Source: Coralloluteibacterium stylophorae (lineage in GTDB: Bacteria; Pseudomonadota; Gammaproteobacteria; Xanthomonadales; Xanthomonadaceae). From it: a stretch of DNA of 64,000 nt. The notes under the pieces are model-generated. The model saw only the letters and a list, made by a program, of their open reading frames with translations, had not been told where the DNA came from and made no database searches. The stretch spans positions 372,001 to 436,000 of the forward strand of contig NZ_JAGQFT020000002.1 of NCBI RefSeq assembly GCF_018122625.2, read 5' to 3'. A program made the translations under genes and the position numbers. Of this stretch, positions 37,139 to 46,558 are shown piece by piece (positions within the stretch are counted from its first letter, which is position 1; the number at the start of each line of letters is the position of its first letter).

Positions 37139-37870
37139 TCAGGCCTTGGCCGCGTGCACCAGGGTACCGATCGCCTGGCCCTTGAGGATGCGCATGAGAT
37201 CGCCGGGGCGGGTCATGTCGTAGATCCGCAGCGGCATGCCGTAGTCGCGGCACAGGGCGATGGCGGCGGTGTCCATCACCTGCAGGTTGCGCGCGATCAC
37301 CTCGTCGTAGGACAGCTTCTCGTAGCGGCGCGCGTCCTTCTTCTTCTTCGGGTCGGCGTCGTATACGCCGTCGACCTTGGTCGCCTTGAGCAGCAGGTCC
37401 GCGCCGATCTCCACCGCGCGCAGCGCCGCCGCAGAGTCGGTGGTGAAGAAGGGATTGCCGGTCCCAGCCGCGAACAGCACGACCCGGCCCTTCTCGAAGT
37501 GGCGGATCGCGCGGCGGCGGATGAAGTCCTCGCAGACCTCGTTGATCTTGATCGCGCTGGTGGTGCGGACCTCGACGCCCAGCTTCTCCAGCGCGTCCTG
37601 CATCGCCAGGGCGTTCATGACCGTGGCGAGCATGCCCATGTGATCGCCGGTGACGCGGTCCATGCCTGCCTCGGCCAGCCCCGCGCCGCGGAAGATGTTG
37701 CCGCCGCCGATGACCACGCCGACCTCGACGCCGGCCTGCTGCACGTCGCGGATCTCCCGCGCCAGCCGGCCGATCACCTCGGGATCGATGCCGTAGTCCA
37801 TGCTCCCCATGAGCGCTTCGCCGGAGAGCTTGAGGAGGATGCGGCGGTACTTGATCGGCTTGTCGGTCAC
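37139..37870 (-). CDS. pyrH: Uridylate (UMP) kinase
   Basis: A 243-aa hexameric UMP kinase of the amino acid kinase family. It has the start [33 protein letters not shown], the [20 protein letters not shown] helix, [20 protein letters not shown] and [19 protein letters not shown]. The usual order rpsB-tsf-pyrH-frr is interrupted here by an HDOD-GGDEF gene between tsf and pyrH. Confidence 0.97.
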   Translation of the reverse strand: MTDKPIKYRRILLKLSGEALMGSMDYGIDPEVIGRLAREIRDVQQAGVEVGVVIGGGNIFRGAGLAEAGMDRVTGDHMGMLATVMNALAMQDALEKLGVEVRTTSAIKINEVCEDFIRRRAIRHFEKGRVVLFAAGTGNPFFTTDSAAALRAVEIGADLLLKATKVDGVYDADPKKKKDARRYEKLSYDEVIARNLQVMDTAAIALCRDYGMPLRIYDMTRPGDLMRILKGQAIGTLVHAAKA

Positions 37871-37993
37871 GGCAGGGCTCCGGGCAGGCGCCCACCGGGC
37901 CGTTGGAACTGTGCGACGGCGCGGCGGTGGGCAGGGGGCGGCGCGGACGGCGACGGCGGGGTCGACATCGGATCAGGCGCCGGGGGCGCGGGG

Positions 37994-37999
37994 ATTGTA
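37994..37999 (-). promoter_or_regulatory. Putative -10 box of pyrH
   Basis: Minus-strand TACAAT in GCGCTACAATCCCCGCGCC is a good -10 with GC-rich discriminator, about 124 bases before the pyrH ATG. No clear -35 was found. It would drive pyrH and the genes after it. Confidence 0.4.
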
Positions 38000-38034
38000 G
38001 CGCCTCGGTCGCGGCGCGGGTGACCGCGATCGCC

Positions 38035-39546
38035 TCAGGCGTCGGGCGGCGAGGGCGGACGCGTCTCGCGCATCATGCGGTTGCGGCCGGCGCGCTTGGC
38101 GTCGTAGAGCGCCTCGTCGGCGGCGCGCAGCAGCGCCTCGACGCTCTCGTACTGCTCGTGGCCGCCCTGGGTGGCCAGGCCCGCGGACACGGTGATGTGG
38201 ACGATCTCGCCCTCGGCTTCGGCCATCGGCGTCTGCGAGATGATCTCCACCAGCCGCTGCAGCACCGCCGAGGCGGCGTCGGTGGCGGTGCCCGGCAGGA
38301 CCAGAAGGAATTCCTCGCCGCCGTAGCGGGCGACGATGTCGGAGCCGCGCAGGGTGTTCATGACCACCGCCGCGAACGCCCGCAGCACGTCGTCGCCGAC
38401 CAGGTGCCCGAAGCGGTCGTTGATGAGCTTGAAGTCGTCGAGGTCGAGGAACGCCACCGACAGCGGCCAGCCGAAGCGGGCGGCGGAGTCGAACTCGTCG
38501 CGCAGGACCTCCTCCAGCCGCATCCGGTTGTAGAGGCCGGTGAGCGGATCGCGCCGGGACTGCTCCTCCAGCGCGCGGGCGCGGTCGGCCAGGCGCTCGC
38601 TTTCCTGGGCGCGGCGGGTCGATTCCTGGAGCTGGTTGAGGTTGCGCAGGATGATGAGCTCGCGCGCGTGCTCCAGGATCGTCTCCACCCGCTCCGGATC
38701 GGCTCCCTGCCGCTCCAGCTCGAACAGGGCGTTGATCTCCGGCAGCGCGTTGCTGACCTGGGCGAGGATCTCGGCGAAGTCGCCGCGGTCCAGGCCGAGG
38801 CGCTCGCGCAGCATCTGCCCGGCGGCGCGACGCGCGGCGACGGGGTCGTCGCGCAGCCAGATGTCGGCGACCAGGGCGGAGGCGGCGACGCAGGTGGCGA
38901 AGGTGCCGGCGCCGTCGCGGCCGTCGCTGCCGCCGATGGCCTCGACCAGGTAGTCGGGCAGCGACCATTGCCGCGCCATCCAGATGCCGATCTCGACGTG
39001 GTCGGCCTCGAAGTGTTCCAGCTCGAGGCGGCGCAGGTGCGCATCGTCCGTCGCCTCCTGCAGGACGCCGGCATAGATCCGCGGCTCGAGGTGGGCGAGG
39101 GCGAGCATGCCGAGGTCCTGCAGCAGCCCGGCCAGCATCAGCTCCTCTCCCTGCGGCAGGCGCAGGCGGGTGGCCAGCACCCGGCAGGTGGTAGCAGCCA
39201 GCGCCGCGCGCTGCCAGATGCGCGCCATGTCGGGGGAGCCGGCGGCGTCGGGGCTGCGCAGCGAGCGCGCCAGGATGAAGCCGAGCGCCAGGGTGAGTGC
39301 GGCGTTCAGCCCCAGCATCGTCAGCGCCTGGCGCAGGTTGTCGATGCGGCGCTGGGTGCCGTAGAGCGGCGAGTTGGCGATGCGCATGATCTTCGCCGCC
39401 AGCGCAGCATCCCGCGACAGCACCTGGGCGACCTCGGCCAGCTCGGCCTCGGGATTCTCGGCGAGCGCGATCATGCGCAGCGCCGCGCCCGACGGCGAGG
39501 GCAGGTTGCGGGTGTGCAGCAGGCGCGAGGCGATCTCCGGGTGCAT
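38035..39546 (-). CDS. HDOD-GGDEF protein (predicted diguanylate cyclase)
   Basis: A 503-aa cytoplasmic signalling protein. Residues about 5-215 form an HDOD domain (LLHTRNLPSPSGAALRMIAL, IMRIANSPLYGTQRRIDNLR, LLQDLGMLAL). A helical linker (about 250-335) follows, and then a GGDEF domain with RDPLTGLYNRMRLEE and an intact GGEEF active site at 409-413. The product-inhibition motif RxxD (RGSD, 400-403) lies five residues before it. It should therefore make c-di-GMP with feedback inhibition; the HDOD part is likely a sensor or scaffold. ATG 39546 has GCAGGA at the right distance; a GTG 21 bases upstream is less likely. It sits between tsf and pyrH. Confidence 0.9.
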   Translation of the reverse strand: MHPEIASRLLHTRNLPSPSGAALRMIALAENPEAELAEVAQVLSRDAALAAKIMRIANSPLYGTQRRIDNLRQALTMLGLNAALTLALGFILARSLRSPDAAGSPDMARIWQRAALAATTCRVLATRLRLPQGEELMLAGLLQDLGMLALAHLEPRIYAGVLQEATDDAHLRRLELEHFEADHVEIGIWMARQWSLPDYLVEAIGGSDGRDGAGTFATCVAASALVADIWLRDDPVAARRAAGQMLRERLGLDRGDFAEILAQVSNALPEINALFELERQGADPERVETILEHARELIILRNLNQLQESTRRAQESERLADRARALEEQSRRDPLTGLYNRMRLEEVLRDEFDSAARFGWPLSVAFLDLDDFKLINDRFGHLVGDDVLRAFAAVVMNTLRGSDIVARYGGEEFLLVLPGTATDAASAVLQRLVEIISQTPMAEAEGEIVHITVSAGLATQGGHEQYESVEALLRAADEALYDAKRAGRNRMMRETRPPSPPDA

Positions 39547-39591
39547 GCGGGTCCTGCGGAGGGTCACCCGAAGTCGGGACGTCGGTTCTTG

Positions 39592-39599
39592 TTATCGGC
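39592..39599 (-). promoter_or_regulatory. Sigma-28 (FliA)-like -10 element before the HDOD-GGDEF gene
   Basis: The minus strand has GCCGATAA, identical to the consensus -10 of flagellar sigma-28 promoters, about 45 bases before the ATG. At the expected 15-base spacing the -35 is poor (TTCA in place of TAAA). Confidence 0.3.
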
Positions 39600-39643
39600 C
39601 GGATGGACTCCGGCTGAACGTCATTCGACCAAGAGTGGCAGAA

Positions 39644-39677
39644 ACGAAACGACCGCGGAAGTCCGCGGCCGTTTCGT
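39644..39677 (-). terminator. Intrinsic terminator of rpsB-tsf
   Basis: ACGAAACGACCGCGGA and TCCGCGGCCGTTTCGT form a 16-bp stem with one mismatch; in the minus-strand RNA it ends in CGUUUCGUUUCUG, giving a short U-rich tail. It lies 20 bases after the tsf stop and separates tsf from the HDOD-GGDEF gene. Confidence 0.8.
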
Positions 39678-39697
39678 GACGCCATTCGCAGGTCGGA

Positions 39698-40573
39698 TCA
39701 GGCCAGGCCGGCCTGCTTCATCACCTCGGCGGCGAAGTCGTCCTGCTGCTTCTCGATGCCCTCGCCGACGGCCAGGCGCTGGAAGCCGATGACCTCGGCA
39801 CCCTCCTTCTTCAGCGCCTCGCCGACGCTGACGTTGGTGTCGAGCACGTAGGCCTGGCCGGTCAGGGTGATCTCCGAGACGATCTTGTTGACCTTGCCGG
39901 AGACGATCTTGTCGAGGATGTCGGCGGGCTTGGCCTTGTCCTTGTCGGTCATCTGGCCGAGCGCGATCTCCTTCTCCTTGGCCAGGAACTCGGCCGGGAC
40001 GTCCTCGGCGCGGGCGTAGGCCGGGTTCATCGCGGCCACGTGCATGGCCAGGCCGCGGGCCAGCTCCTCGCTGCCGCCCTTGATCTCGAGCAGCACGCCG
40101 ATGCGGCCGCCGTGGACGTAGGCGCCCAGGGTGTTGGCGCTGTCGATGCGGACCAGGCGACGGACCTGCACGTTCTCGCCGACCTTGGCGATCAGCGCCG
40201 AGCGCGCCTCCTCGACCGTCGCGCCTTCGAGCGCGACCGCCTTGAGCGCCTCGGCGTCGGCGGCGCCGCTGGCCAGGGCGGCCTCGGCGACGGCGCGCGA
40301 GAACTTCACGAAGTTCTCGTCCTTGGCGACGAAGTCGGTCTCGGAGTTGATCTCGACCAGCACCGCCTTGCCGGCGTCCTGGGCGAGGACGACCAGGCCT
40401 TCGGCGGCGACGCGGCCGGCCTTCTTGTCGGCCTTGGCCAGGCCGGACTTGCGCAGGTGCTCCATCGCGGCGTCGATGTCACCGTTGTTCTCGGTGAGCG
40501 CCTTCTTGCATTCCATCATGCCGGCGCCGGAACGCTCGCGCAGTTCCTTGACCAGGCTGGCAGTGATTTCCAT
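39698..40573 (-). CDS. tsf: Elongation factor Ts
   Basis: A 291-aa nucleotide exchange factor for EF-Tu. The N-terminal UBA-like domain reads [20 protein letters not shown] and [20 protein letters not shown]; the TDFVAK motif contacting EF-Tu is in [18 protein letters not shown]; and the core ends in [21 protein letters not shown] 40573 has GAGG about 8 bases upstream. It follows rpsB after 136 bases that contain a hairpin. Confidence 0.97.
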   Translation of the reverse strand: MEITASLVKELRERSGAGMMECKKALTENNGDIDAAMEHLRKSGLAKADKKAGRVAAEGLVVLAQDAGKAVLVEINSETDFVAKDENFVKFSRAVAEAALASGAADAEALKAVALEGATVEEARSALIAKVGENVQVRRLVRIDSANTLGAYVHGGRIGVLLEIKGGSEELARGLAMHVAAMNPAYARAEDVPAEFLAKEKEIALGQMTDKDKAKPADILDKIVSGKVNKIVSEITLTGQAYVLDTNVSVGEALKKEGAEVIGFQRLAVGEGIEKQQDDFAAEVMKQAGLA

Positions 40574-40674
40574 GGATAACCTCGATGCGTGGATATGTGG
40601 GCTGCGGCATACCGCACGGGTATTGCCGCCGTGGGACCGGCCTTGCGCCGGTCGCGGATTCGAAGCCGGCGCGG

Positions 40675-40696
40675 GCACGGTGGTCGCCCACCGTGC
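40675..40696 (-). terminator. Hairpin between rpsB and tsf
   Basis: GCACGGTGG and CCACCGTGC form a perfect 9-bp stem with a 4-base loop, beginning 13 bases after the rpsB stop. Without a T-run it may be an attenuator or RNA-processing site that lowers tsf relative to rpsB. Confidence 0.5.
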
Positions 40697-40709
40697 CGCG
40701 GGGCGCCGC

Positions 40710-41501
40710 TTACTGCGCGGCGTCGGCCTTGGCGCCGCGCTTGGCGGGGGCGCGGCGGGCGTCGGCGTTGTCCTCGACCTCGACGAACTCGTCGGCGTCG
40801 CTGGCGCCGGCGTTCGGCGCGGCGGCCTTGCCTTCCAGCACCGCATCGGCGGCGGCGCGGGCGTACAGCTGCACCGCACGGATGGCATCGTCGTTGCCGG
40901 GAATCGCGTAGTCGACCAGGCCCGGGTCGTAGTTGGTGTCGACCACCGCCACGACCGGAATGCCGAGCTTCTTGGCTTCCTGCACGGCGATGTTCTCGTG
41001 GCCGATGTCGATCACGAACAGCGCGTCGGGCAGGCGGCCCATGTCCTTGATGCCGCCCAGCGAGCTCTCGAGCTTGTCGCGCTCGCGGCGACGCTGCATG
41101 ACCTCGTGCTTGACCAGGCGCTCGAAGGTGCCGTCGGTCTCGGCGGCCTCGAGCTCCTTGAGGCGCGCGACCGACTGCTTGACGGTGCGGAAGTTGGTCA
41201 GCGTGCCGCCCAGCCAGCGCTGCGAGATGTAGGGCATGCCGGCGCGGGTGGCCTCGTCCTTGATCGCCTCGCGCGCGGAGCGCTTGGTGCCGACGAACAG
41301 GATGGTGCCCTTCTTCTGGGCCAGGCCCGAGAGGAAGTTCATCGCGTCGGTGAACAGCGGGACGGTCTGCTCGAGGTTGATGATGTGGATCTTGCCGCGG
41401 GCGCCGAAGATGTAGGGCGCCATCTTCGGGTTCCAGTAGCGGGTCTGGTGGCCGAAATGCACGCCGGCTTCCAGCATCTGGCGCATGGTGACTTGAGGCA
41501 T
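40710..41501 (-). CDS. rpsB: 30S ribosomal protein S2
   Basis: A 263-aa ribosomal protein. It begins [20 protein letters not shown] and contains [53 protein letters not shown] and the second signature [19 protein letters not shown]. The C-terminal 40 residues are acidic then basic and variable, as in relatives. ATG 41501 was chosen at the conserved N-terminus; upstream in-frame residues belong to the leader. Confidence 0.97.
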   Translation of the reverse strand: MPQVTMRQMLEAGVHFGHQTRYWNPKMAPYIFGARGKIHIINLEQTVPLFTDAMNFLSGLAQKKGTILFVGTKRSAREAIKDEATRAGMPYISQRWLGGTLTNFRTVKQSVARLKELEAAETDGTFERLVKHEVMQRRRERDKLESSLGGIKDMGRLPDALFVIDIGHENIAVQEAKKLGIPVVAVVDTNYDPGLVDYAIPGNDDAIRAVQLYARAAADAVLEGKAAAPNAGASDADEFVEVEDNADARRAPAKRGAKADAAQ

Positions 41502-41693
41502 GGTGCGGTTCTCGCAATGGGGAGCCGGCCGCAGTGAGGGCGCGGGTCGTGGCTCCGGGGTTGGGCCTCCCCGCGACCGCCGTAGCCGAACTCCCTGAGG
41601 GAGCACCCCGGTACGGGTGGATGTCGCGGGTGTGGATTCGCCGGTGACGCCCGGCGTGGGCGGATCCGTCCCGGAACGGGCCGGGAACGAAGC
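41502..41693 (-). promoter_or_regulatory. rpsB mRNA leader, possible S2 autoregulatory region
   Basis: About 190 bases separate the predicted transcript start from the rpsB ATG. The leader can form several stems, including CTCCCTCAGGGAG just before a TTCGGCTACG stretch. In E. coli and relatives S2 represses rpsB-tsf through the rpsB leader. Whether this leader has the same fold was not established. Confidence 0.35.
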
Positions 41694-41699
41694 CGCGGG

Positions 41700-41728
41700 A
41701 TTCTAACGGGTGGCCCGGCTGCCCGCAA
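41700..41728 (-). promoter_or_regulatory. Putative rpsB promoter
   Basis: Minus-strand -35 TTGCGG (41728-41723) and -10 TAGAAT (41705-41700) are exactly 17 bases apart, followed by a GC-rich discriminator (CCCGCGGC), as expected for a stringently controlled ribosomal promoter. It overlaps the divergent map promoter region. Confidence 0.6.
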
Positions 41729-41734
41729 CTGATG

Positions 41735-41740
41735 GATAAT
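41735..41740 (+). promoter_or_regulatory. Putative -10 box of map
   Basis: GATAAT ends 8 bases before the map ATG, so the transcript would start about 2 bases before the start codon. No ribosome binding site is present, which fits a leaderless or near-leaderless mRNA. The -35 (TGGCCC at 18-base spacing) is weak. Confidence 0.45.
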
Positions 41741-41748
41741 CGCCGGTT

Positions 41749-42525
41749 ATGGCCATCACCCTGAAATCCGCAAGCGACATCGAGAAGATGCGCGTCGCCG
41801 GCCGCCTCGCGGCCGAAGTGCTCGACATGATCGGCGAGCACGTCCGCCCGGGCGTGAGCACCGAGGAGCTGGACCGCATCTGCCACGACCACATCGTCAA
41901 CGTGCAGAAGGCGGTTCCCGCCAACGTCGGCTACAAGGGCTACACCAAGACCCTCTGTACCTCGGTCAACAACGTCATCTGCCACGGCATCCCGAGCGAG
42001 GCCAAGGTCCTGCGCGAGGGCGACATCGTCAACATCGACGTCACCGTGATCAAGGACGGCTGGCACGGCGACACCTCGCGCATGTACTTCGCCGGCGAGC
42101 CGTCGGTGATGGCGCGGCGCCTGGTCGAGGTGACCCACGAGGCGATGTGGCGAGGGATCCGCGCGGTACGCCCCGGCGCGACTCTGGGCGACGTCGGCCA
42201 CGCCATCCAGAGCTACGCCGAGGAGCAGCGCTTCTCGGTGGTGCGCGAGTACTGCGGGCATGGGATCGGGCAGGTCTACCACGACGAGCCGCAGGTACTG
42301 CACTACGGCCGTCCCGGCACCGGCGTCGAACTCAAGCCGGGCATGACCTTCACCATCGAGCCGATGATCAACGAGGGCAGCCGCTACACCCGCGTGCTGC
42401 CCGACGGCTGGACCGTGGTGACCAAGGACCGCAAGCTCTCGGCGCAGTGGGAGCACATGGTCGCGGTGACCGAGGGCGGCGTCGAGGTGCTGACGCTCGG
42501 CGCCGGGGACAGCACCCGCCCGTGA
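41749..42525 (+). CDS. map: Methionine aminopeptidase, type I
   Basis: A 258-aa metalloenzyme that removes the initiator Met from nascent proteins. The five metal ligands are recognisable: Asp in GDIVNIDVTVIKDG, Asp in GWHGDTSRMYF, His in EYCGHGIGQVYHDEP, Glu in FTIEPMINEGS and Glu in AQWEHMVAVTEGG. It begins MAITLKSASDIEKMRVAGRL, the standard N-terminus. It is divergent from rpsB, the common gammaproteobacterial layout, and overlaps glnD by 4 bases (GTGA). No Shine-Dalgarno is seen before the ATG. Confidence 0.96.
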   Translation: MAITLKSASDIEKMRVAGRLAAEVLDMIGEHVRPGVSTEELDRICHDHIVNVQKAVPANVGYKGYTKTLCTSVNNVICHGIPSEAKVLREGDIVNIDVTVIKDGWHGDTSRMYFAGEPSVMARRLVEVTHEAMWRGIRAVRPGATLGDVGHAIQSYAEEQRFSVVREYCGHGIGQVYHDEPQVLHYGRPGTGVELKPGMTFTIEPMINEGSRYTRVLPDGWTVVTKDRKLSAQWEHMVAVTEGGVEVLTLGAGDSTRP

Positions 42526-45167
42526 GCGCACCCGCGCCTGCCGATGCGCTGGTGGCGCGGCTGGCGGACGCCGGCGCGGACGACGCGGCATGGCGCGAGG
42601 CGGCGCGCGAGGCGCTGGCGGCGGTCGACGCCGACCTGGCGCGGCGCTACCGCGAGGACGAGGACATCGACGTCCTGCTCGGCGACCGTGCCGCCGCGGT
42701 CGATGCGGTCGTGCGCTCGGCCTGGCTGCACTGCGTCGGCGACGATGCGCCCCTGCACCTGCTGGCGACCGGAGGCTACGGGCGGGGCGAGCTGTTCCCG
42801 CATTCCGACGTCGACCTCCTGGTGCTTGCCGAGCCCATCGCGCAGGCGGCGAACGCGGACGGGCTGGCGCGCTTCTTCACCGCGCTCTGGGACGCCGGCA
42901 TCGCCCCGGGCCATGCGGTGCGCTCGCTCGACCAGTGCACGGAGGTCGCCGCCGTCGACGTGTCGGTGGCCACCGCGCTGATGGAGACGCGGCTCCTGGC
43001 CGGCGACAGCGATGCGCCGGAGTGGCTGGCGCGGGCGATCGCGCCGGATGTGATCTGGCCGGCGCACGCCTACTTCCTGGCCAAGCGCCAGGAGCAGCGC
43101 GAGCGCCACGCGCGCTTCAACGACACCGCCTACAACCTGGAGCCGAACGTCAAGGACGGCCCCGGCGGGCTGCGCGACCTGCACACCGTGCTGTGGATCG
43201 CGCGACGCATCGCCGCGGTCGGCGAACTCGGCGACCTGGTGCCGCTCGGCCAGCTCGGCGCCGACGAGCTGGCGACCCTGCGCCGCGAGCGGCGCGCGCT
43301 GTCGCACCTGCGCTTCGGCCTGCACCTGGTCGCCGGGCGCCGCGAGGAGCGCCTGCTGTTCGACTACCAGAAGCCGCTGGCGGCCTACGTCGGGCTGCGC
43401 GACCTGCGCCGCGACAATCTCGCCGTCGAGCAGATGATGCAGGGCTTCTTCCGCTGCGCGGCGACCGTCCTGCGGCTCAACGACCGCCTGCTGCAGCGCT
43501 TCGAGGAGCAGCTCGAGGGTGCCGGCGAGCAGAAGGCGCTGGATGCGGAGTTCGCGGTCCGCCGCGGCTATCTCTACGCCCGTGAACCGCAGCGGCTGGC
43601 GCGCGATCCGGAGCGGGTGTTCCGCCTGTTCGCGATGTGGGCGGCGCATCCGGAGCTGCGTGGCCTGCATTCGCAGACCGCGCGCGTGCTCGCCGAGGGG
43701 CTGCCGGACTTCCCGCCCTACGAGCGCGCGGCACCCGCGGTACGCGAGGCCTTCATGGCGCTGCTGCGCGGCGAGGGTGCGGTGTCGACCCTGGCGCGGA
43801 TGGCGCGCAGCGGCGTGCTGGCGCGCTACCTGCCGGTGTTCGGCCAGGTCGCCGGGCGCATGCAGTACGACCTGTTCCACGTCTACACCGTCGACCAGCA
43901 CACACTGGTGGTGCTGCGCAACCTGGAGGGCTTCGAGCGCACCGAGCGCGATCCGCGCTTCGTGCTGGCGCAGGAGATCCGCGCCACGCTTCCCGCGCCC
44001 GAGCTGCTGCTGCTGGCGGCGTTGTTCCACGACCTGGCCAAGGGCCGCGGCGGCGACCACTCCGAGCTCGGCGCCGAGGACGTGCGCGCGTTCTGCGCGG
44101 CGCACGGCCTGCCGCAGGCCGATGCTGAGCTCGTGTCCTGGCTGGTCCTGCGCCACCTGCTCATGTCGGTGACGGCGCAGAAGCAGGACATTTCCGACCC
44201 CGGGGTGGTCGCCCGCTTCGCCACCGAGGTGGCCGACCGCGAGCGCCTGGACTATCTCTACCTCCTGACCGTGGCCGACATCGCCGGCACCAGCCCGAAG
44301 CTCTGGAACGCGTGGAAGGACCGCCTGCTGGCCGACCTCTACACCGCCACCCGCCTGGCGCTGCGGCGCGGCCTGGAGAACCCGCTGCGGGCCGAGGAGC
44401 GCATTGCGCAGACGCGGCAGGCCGCGCGCGAGCGCCTGGTCGCCGAGGGCGTCGAGGCGGCACGTATCGATGCGCTGTGGCAGGAGTTCCCGCAGGAGAT
44501 GTTCCTGCGCTGGCGCGCCGACGAGATCGCCTGGCAGACCCGCGGCATCCTCGAGGCGCCGCGCGACCGGCCGCTGGTGCTGGCGCGGCCGCACGTGGCG
44601 GGCAAGGGCGCGCGGCCCGGCGCGCTCGAGGTCTTCGTGCACACCTCCGACCGCGACAGCCTGTTCGCGGCGCTGGTGGCGACGCTGGATCGCATGGGCC
44701 TCAACATCGTGCAGGCGCGGGTGCTGACCTCGCGCGACGGCATGAGCCTCGACGGGCTGCGCGTGCTGGTTCCGGAAGGTCGCGAGATCGCCTGCGAGGA
44801 GGTGGAGCGCGCGCTCGCCGCGGTGCTGCTGCGGCCGCTCGAGGAAGCGCGGCCGACCCGGCGCAGCACCCCGCGCCAGCTCAGGCACTTCCGGGTGCCG
44901 GCGCGGATCGAGTTCAGCCCCTCGCGCACGCCCGGACGTACGCTCATGAGCCTGGTCTGCACCGACCGGCCGGGTCTGCTCGCCGACGTCACCCAGGTCC
45001 TGCGCCGCCATCGGCTGCGCGTGCACGACGCCCGCATCGCCACCTTCGGCGAGCGCGTGGAGGACCTGTTCCAGATCACCGACGAGGGCGACCGGCCCTT
45101 CGAGGATCCCGACCTGCAGCAGGCGCTGCGCGAGGCGCTGTTCGCCAGCGTCGGCGGCGACGCCTGA
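42522..45167 (+). CDS. glnD: PII uridylyltransferase / uridylyl-removing enzyme
   Basis: An 881-aa bifunctional nitrogen sensor that uridylylates PII proteins when glutamine is low and removes UMP when it is high. The nucleotidyltransferase motif [15 protein letters not shown] is at residues 84-98. The HD hydrolase domain has [16 protein letters not shown] with the His-Asp pair at 503-504. Two ACT domains close the protein ([19 protein letters not shown] and [20 protein letters not shown]) and bind glutamine. The GTG start overlaps the map stop; the first conserved residues follow at about 80, so the exact start rests on this coupling and on the normal length. Confidence 0.95.
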   Translation: MSAPAPADALVARLADAGADDAAWREAAREALAAVDADLARRYREDEDIDVLLGDRAAAVDAVVRSAWLHCVGDDAPLHLLATGGYGRGELFPHSDVDLLVLAEPIAQAANADGLARFFTALWDAGIAPGHAVRSLDQCTEVAAVDVSVATALMETRLLAGDSDAPEWLARAIAPDVIWPAHAYFLAKRQEQRERHARFNDTAYNLEPNVKDGPGGLRDLHTVLWIARRIAAVGELGDLVPLGQLGADELATLRRERRALSHLRFGLHLVAGRREERLLFDYQKPLAAYVGLRDLRRDNLAVEQMMQGFFRCAATVLRLNDRLLQRFEEQLEGAGEQKALDAEFAVRRGYLYAREPQRLARDPERVFRLFAMWAAHPELRGLHSQTARVLAEGLPDFPPYERAAPAVREAFMALLRGEGAVSTLARMARSGVLARYLPVFGQVAGRMQYDLFHVYTVDQHTLVVLRNLEGFERTERDPRFVLAQEIRATLPAPELLLLAALFHDLAKGRGGDHSELGAEDVRAFCAAHGLPQADAELVSWLVLRHLLMSVTAQKQDISDPGVVARFATEVADRERLDYLYLLTVADIAGTSPKLWNAWKDRLLADLYTATRLALRRGLENPLRAEERIAQTRQAARERLVAEGVEAARIDALWQEFPQEMFLRWRADEIAWQTRGILEAPRDRPLVLARPHVAGKGARPGALEVFVHTSDRDSLFAALVATLDRMGLNIVQARVLTSRDGMSLDGLRVLVPEGREIACEEVERALAAVLLRPLEEARPTRRSTPRQLRHFRVPARIEFSPSRTPGRTLMSLVCTDRPGLLADVTQVLRRHRLRVHDARIATFGERVEDLFQITDEGDRPFEDPDLQQALREALFASVGGDA

Positions 45168-45174
45168 TCGCATC

Positions 45175-45196
45175 ATCCGCGGCCGCGGCCGCGGAT
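45175..45196 (+). terminator. GC palindrome after glnD
   Basis: A perfect 22-base palindrome (ATCCGCGGCCG and its complement) lies 7 bases after the glnD stop and just before the dapD ribosome site. It would fold into a very stable hairpin, without a T-run, and may limit readthrough from glnD into dapD. Confidence 0.45.
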
Positions 45197-45220
45197 CCCC
45201 ATCCCAGGAGAATGCCCGCA

Positions 45221-46087
45221 ATGCCCCGCAAGACCCCCAGCCGCGTCGCCACCGCCCGCGACGGTACCGAGGAACTGAAGGTGATCATCGAGGGCGCCTT
45301 CGAGCGTCGCGGCGCGCTGACCTCGGCCGAGATCGAAGGCTCGACCCGCCCTGCCGTCGAGCGGGCGCTGGAGGGCCTGGAGTCCGGCGAGTTCCGCGTC
45401 GCCGAGCCGCGTGCGGACGGCGGCTGGCAGGTCAACGAGTGGCTGAAGAAGGCGGTGCTGCTCTACTTCCGCCTGCAGGAGAACCAGCTGGTCGAGGCCG
45501 AACCGTCGAGTTTCTGGGACAAGGTGCCGCTGCGCTTCGCCGGCGCCGACGAGACGACCTTCCGCGATGTCGCCGCGCGCGTGGTGCCCGGTGCGCTGGT
45601 GCGCCGCGGCGCGCACATCGGCCGCGACGTCGTGCTGATGCCGTCCTACGTCAACATCGGCGCCTTCGTCGGCGAGGGCACGATGGTCGACACCTGGGCC
45701 ACGGTGGGCTCCTGCGCGCAGATCGGCCGGCACTGCCACATTTCCGGCGGCGCCGGCATCGGCGGCGTGCTCGAGCCGCTGCAGGCGGCACCGACGATCA
45801 TCGAGGACGGCTGCTTCATAGGCGCGCGCTCCGAGGTGGTGGAGGGCGTGATCGTCGAGGCCGGCAGCGTCATCGGCATGGGCGTGTTCCTGGGCCAGTC
45901 CACCCGCATCTACGACCGCGCGACCGGCGAGATCGGCTATGGCCGCGTGCCCGCGGGCAGCGTGGTGGTCGCCGGTTCGCTGCCGGCGGCGGATGCCAGC
46001 CACTCGCTGTACTGCGCGGTCATCGTCAAGAAGGTCGATGCGCGGACCCGCGCCAAGACCTCGGTCAACGAGCTCCTGCGCGCCTGA
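45221..46087 (+). CDS. dapD: 2,3,4,5-tetrahydropyridine-2,6-dicarboxylate N-succinyltransferase
   Basis: A 288-aa beta-helix succinyltransferase of the succinylase branch of lysine/diaminopimelate synthesis. The N-terminal helical domain is followed by [20 protein letters not shown], then hexapeptide repeats including [40 protein letters not shown] and [20 protein letters not shown]. The start was set at ATG 45221 because AGGAG ends 10 bases before it; the in-frame ATG at 45212 lies only one base after that site. The product feeds dapE further downstream. Confidence 0.94.
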   Translation: MPRKTPSRVATARDGTEELKVIIEGAFERRGALTSAEIEGSTRPAVERALEGLESGEFRVAEPRADGGWQVNEWLKKAVLLYFRLQENQLVEAEPSSFWDKVPLRFAGADETTFRDVAARVVPGALVRRGAHIGRDVVLMPSYVNIGAFVGEGTMVDTWATVGSCAQIGRHCHISGGAGIGGVLEPLQAAPTIIEDGCFIGARSEVVEGVIVEAGSVIGMGVFLGQSTRIYDRATGEIGYGRVPAGSVVVAGSLPAADASHSLYCAVIVKKVDARTRAKTSVNELLRA

Positions 46088-46104
46088 CCGGGAGACCCGT
46101 CGCC

Positions 46105-46458
46105 ATGACCACCCTTTACGGCCTCGACAACTGCGACACCTGCCGCAAGGCCCGCAACTGGCTGAAGCGCTTCGGGATCGAGCACCGCTTCGTCGACTAC
46201 CGCGCGGACCGGCCCGCCCCGGACCTGCTCAAGACCTGGGCCTCGCAGCTCGGCGGCTGGGACAAGCTCGTCAACCGCGGCAGTCCGACCTGGCGCAACC
46301 TGCCCGAGGCGCGCAAGACACCGGCCAGCGACCCGGAGTGGACGCTGCTGATCAAGGAGCACCCGACCCTGGTCCGGCGCCCGGTCACGGTGACCGACGA
46401 CGGCGCGGTGAGCGTGGGTTTCAGCGACAACGCCTACAAGAAGCGCTTCGGCCGCTGA
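46105..46458 (+). CDS. ArsC/Spx-family protein (YffB type)
   Basis: A 117-aa thioredoxin-fold protein of the arsenate-reductase-like family. The N-terminus MTTLYGLDNCDTCRKARNWL carries a CxxC pair (Cys 10 and 13), followed by HRFVDYRADRP, LVNRGSPTWRNLPE and HPTLVRRPVTV. Members of this subfamily (YffB) sit next to dapE in many proteobacteria and are not proven arsenate reductases; some bind glutathione. It lies 17 bases after dapD with GGAG at good distance, so it is probably co-transcribed. Its function is unknown. Confidence 0.85.
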   Translation: MTTLYGLDNCDTCRKARNWLKRFGIEHRFVDYRADRPAPDLLKTWASQLGGWDKLVNRGSPTWRNLPEARKTPASDPEWTLLIKEHPTLVRRPVTVTDDGAVSVGFSDNAYKKRFGR

Positions 46459-46504
46459 ACGGGGCGACGGTCGCGAAGGCGGGGTGAGCGGCGCGGCGAC
46501 GCTT

Positions 46505-46525
46505 CCACCACGCGCGGGGTGGTTT
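46505..46525 (+). terminator. Weak hairpin after the ArsC-like gene
   Basis: CCACC and GGTGG pair around an 8-base loop and are followed by TTTGG. The stem is short, so this is a tentative call, but it lies in the expected place before the independently expressed EF-hand gene. Confidence 0.3.
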
Positions 46526-46558
46526 GGTGTCGGCCACATCCCTTGAACGGAGGTCGAG

